Below are positions 62,285-64,000 of a DNA stretch of 64,000 nucleotides, one piece after another (position 1 is the first letter of the stretch; every line of letters begins with the position of its first letter). Position numbers and translations under genes: made by a program. This stretch comes from Pseudomonas sp. NC02 (lineage in GTDB: Bacteria > Pseudomonadota > Gammaproteobacteria > Pseudomonadales > Pseudomonadaceae): assembly GCF_002874965.1 (NCBI RefSeq), contig NZ_CP025624.1, forward strand, positions 248,001 through 312,000, given 5' to 3'. A model generated the notes under the pieces. The model saw only the letters and a program-made list of their open reading frames with translations. It was not told where the DNA came from and did no database searches.

Positions 62285-64000
62285 CTATGCCTGCTCTGTA
62301 GTTTGACCTTGTAAATTTGTAATTAGATCTATCTTAGGTGTCTCTTCGAGTGATTCCCTTTGAGTTCTTAAATTGTCAAGAAGGTAATCATTGGTTAACG
62401 AGAATTCGTCGAATATCGTGAACCAGTTCTTAACGTATGCCTTAATTTTTCCGTCTTTTGTTACTAGCCCAGGTTCGCCGTGCATTTGCATGCCTTTCAT
62501 TCGACTCCCGATAGAGTAGTCGCTCTTAGATATACTCCGCCCCACCAGTATCAATTCAAAGCGCATTAACTCGCTGCTAAATATGGGGTAATTACTTAAT
62601 ATGCTTGCATACTCGTCAAGTTGTCGAAGGTGGTTGTGATTCAACGCAATGCCTGGGCGTTTTATTTCTATGATCACACATCTATAGAATTTCTTTCCCT
62701 GAGGATCAAACTCAGGTTTCTTTCTAGCCAAAAACAAATCGACCTGCCGATTTGCTCCTATAATATCAATTCCTTCTGCAAGAGCATCCTCTTCAATCTT
62801 GTGTATCCCAGCTATCTTTTCGCGCAGAGCTTTCGTGGTTTTTGTAAATGAGTCTTCTTCTGCGCCGAGAATGTCGTATGAAGGACCAAAAAGCCAAGTG
62901 TGGTTTTCGATTATTTTTTGTAGGTCAGGAGTTTCTTTAGTTTCTTTGTAGTGAACTTCCATTACTTCTTTTAACTGGTTAACGGCGAGTTCTCGGCGTT
63001 GTAGAATTTCAATTGTACTAATTATATGTTCAAGTTTTGAGCGCTGTAGCTGATCTGCAAAGGAATTTAATGTCTTTTGGTCTAAGTCCATTACGCTATC
63101 TAGGACATCTAACAGGCTGTCGTTTTGATTAGATACGAGAATTTTGTCCAAAAGCCTTACGATTATTTTACTTTGTTTAGGCTTTAATTTGTTGAAGATA
63201 GATGGGTCAGCTAAAAGGATATCTCTTAGTACGGACTTAAGGAATCCCAAACGCCATTTTGCATAATCAGCCTCCTCATGCTTGTACTCTGGGAATATCC
63301 CTTGGCTTTCGAAGTTTTCTATTTGTTGATCAGCCTGGGCTCGAAGAAAGTCGTAATAAATTATCTGGGTGAAGCTTACTGCTTCAGCTAGTAATTTTTT
63401 CCATACGGGGGATGATTGATTGTGGCCGTCTTGGGAAACTAGGTCCTCTTCGACATCTTCAAATTTTTCTGCCCATGGCGATGTTATATATATGCTTGGG
63501 TAGAAATTTGGTTTTTTATTGAACTTGCTGTATTGTTTGTGAATTATTTTGTTTTCAGAGTTTAGCAGGTAGTTATATGACTGCTCGGAGCCCGGTTTAT
63601 TGTTCCATCGTATTACGCGTAGCTTGAATTCATTGCCTTCAATTTCACAACTGTGAATTCTAATTTCATGACTTGGAATTTCAATTTCTTTATCGTTAAG
63701 AAATAGTGATTTTTTAGTGTTTAGAGCTAGAAACCAGCTAAATTCGGTTGCCAGCTTACTTGCAAGTATTTCGTCGTTTGGTAAGTTTTTTGTGAATTCT
63801 GAAAGTTCTACACATGTGCCACTTTTTTTGGATGATAAGAGAGCGTGCTGATTTGAGACTTCTAGATGTCTAATTTTAAAATCTTTGATGTTAAGATCGC
63901 TGATTGATATTTTTGCATCGCCGTCTTCGTTTCTAGTGAACCAGGTCGCATCTTTACAGATACTGTGGAAGGCTAAGCGACCTCGTCCATGCGATCCGTG
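62285..64000 (-). CDS. GHKL (Hsp90-like) ATPase fused to DUF4263/Shedu-like PDDEXK nuclease, N-terminus missing
   Basis: The frame stays open without interruption to the window edge; 571 residues are visible. The first visible residues HGSHGRGRLAFHSIC look like the G2 loop of a GHKL ATPase, so the ATP-binding N-box lies outside. A middle region of mixed alpha/beta and then helices follows. The last ~220 residues carry NHTWLFGPSYDILG, RQVDLFLARKK and CVIIEIKRPG: the D...ExK catalytic set of a PDDEXK nuclease (Asp near 62740, Glu and Lys near 62665), in the form seen in Shedu/DUF4263 proteins. An internal TTG at 63250 is not a real start. It is convergent to the DprA-like operon. Confidence 0.8.
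   Translation of the reverse strand, partial: HGSHGRGRLAFHSICKDATWFTRNEDGDAKISISDLNIKDFKIRHLEVSNQHALLSSKKSGTCVELSEFTKNLPNDEILASKLATEFSWFLALNTKKSLFLNDKEIEIPSHEIRIHSCEIEGNEFKLRVIRWNNKPGSEQSYNYLLNSENKIIHKQYSKFNKKPNFYPSIYITSPWAEKFEDVEEDLVSQDGHNQSSPVWKKLLAEAVSFTQIIYYDFLRAQADQQIENFESQGIFPEYKHEEADYAKWRLGFLKSVLRDILLADPSIFNKLKPKQSKIIVRLLDKILVSNQNDSLLDVLDSVMDLDQKTLNSFADQLQRSKLEHIISTIEILQRRELAVNQLKEVMEVHYKETKETPDLQKIIENHTWLFGPSYDILGAEEDSFTKTTKALREKIAGIHKIEEDALAEGIDIIGANRQVDLFLARKKPEFDPQGKKFYRCVIIEIKRPGIALNHNHLRQLDEYASILSNYPIFSSELMRFELILVGRSISKSDYSIGSRMKGMQMHGEPGLVTKDGKIKAYVKNWFTIFDEFSLTNDYLLDNLRTQRESLEETPKIDLITNLQGQTTEQA

Larger units (their letters stand above)
58889..64000. mobile_element. AT-rich, probably acquired island (right part outside window)
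   Basis: From here to the window end the coding DNA is visibly AT-rich, with many AAT, TTT, ATA and TTA codons, unlike the GC-rich codon use up to 58 kb. REP elements stop. The genes present (HAD-phosphoribosyltransferase, DprA-like, GHKL ATPase-nuclease) are accessory types. The left edge coincides with a tRNA-end remnant. No integrase lies within the window. Confidence 0.6.

Noticed and set aside
63250..63250. TTG at 63250 as the start of a 321-residue nuclease gene
   Set aside because: The same frame is open without a stop to the window end and has GHKL-like sequence upstream, so the TTG is internal.

Overview
The window is a stretch of a Pseudomonas chromosome, most likely from the P. 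fluorescens group. The evidence is high GC content, pseudomonad gene blocks (tauABCD, rimABK, rmlBACD-dctBD, aguBA, ompR-envZ, gshA-tex, pckA-hslO) and many copies of the paired REP hairpins (REPINs) typical of this group. Nearly everything from 1 to about 58.2 kb is ordinary, densely coded core or variable-core DNA.

Layout. 0-6.3 kb: the 3' part of a BCCT choline transporter, a small membrane protein, an SDR with a divergent LysR regulator, an OprD-type porin and an aldo/keto reductase. 6.4-9.9 kb: the taurine operon (minus strand, tauABCD). 10-20 kb: gshA; tex with a coupled thioesterase; the OmpR/EnvZ two-component pair; and the ribosome-modification operon rimA-rimB-rimK, which couples c-di-GMP turnover to glutamylation of RpsF. 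19.6-30.2 kb: hslR, a PAP2 phosphatase, hslO, pckA, a DMT transporter, a Fic/FicA toxin-antitoxin pair, a RecQ-type helicase, an M15 peptidase, a thioesterase and a glycine-zipper protein. 30.5-38 kb: a YdeP-type molybdoenzyme with fdhD, a LysR regulator, the BON-LysM protein Kbp, yrfG, nudE and cysQ. 38-44.7 kb: rmlBACD followed by dctBD. 44.9-49.9 kb: a three-domain kinase/M23-like/class-III aminotransferase fusion followed by aguB and aguA (agmatine to putrescine). 50.5-57.8 kb: a Fur-box TonB receptor, two DsbA-fold oxidoreductases, an OprD porin, an alpha/beta hydrolase, a tautomerase and an SDR.

From about 58.24 kb the character changes. A DUF3077 gene has a long, highly folded leader with three mutually competing pairing segments, reminiscent of the phage P4 immunity (CI) RNA. 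It is followed by a tRNA 3'-end remnant with a terminator hairpin (58832-58888), and then by AT-rich DNA to the window end that looks horizontally acquired. The island carries a two-gene operon (a HAD phosphatase-phosphoribosyltransferase fusion overlapping a divergent, extended DprA/Smf-like protein). Convergent to it is a large protein joining a GHKL (Hsp90-like) ATPase region to a DUF4263/Shedu-like PDDEXK nuclease, cut by the window end. This island is the best candidate for an undescribed, probably anti-phage or DNA-processing, system.

Limits: assignments rest on reading translated sequence and motifs by eye. No database search, folding program or GC calculation was run.
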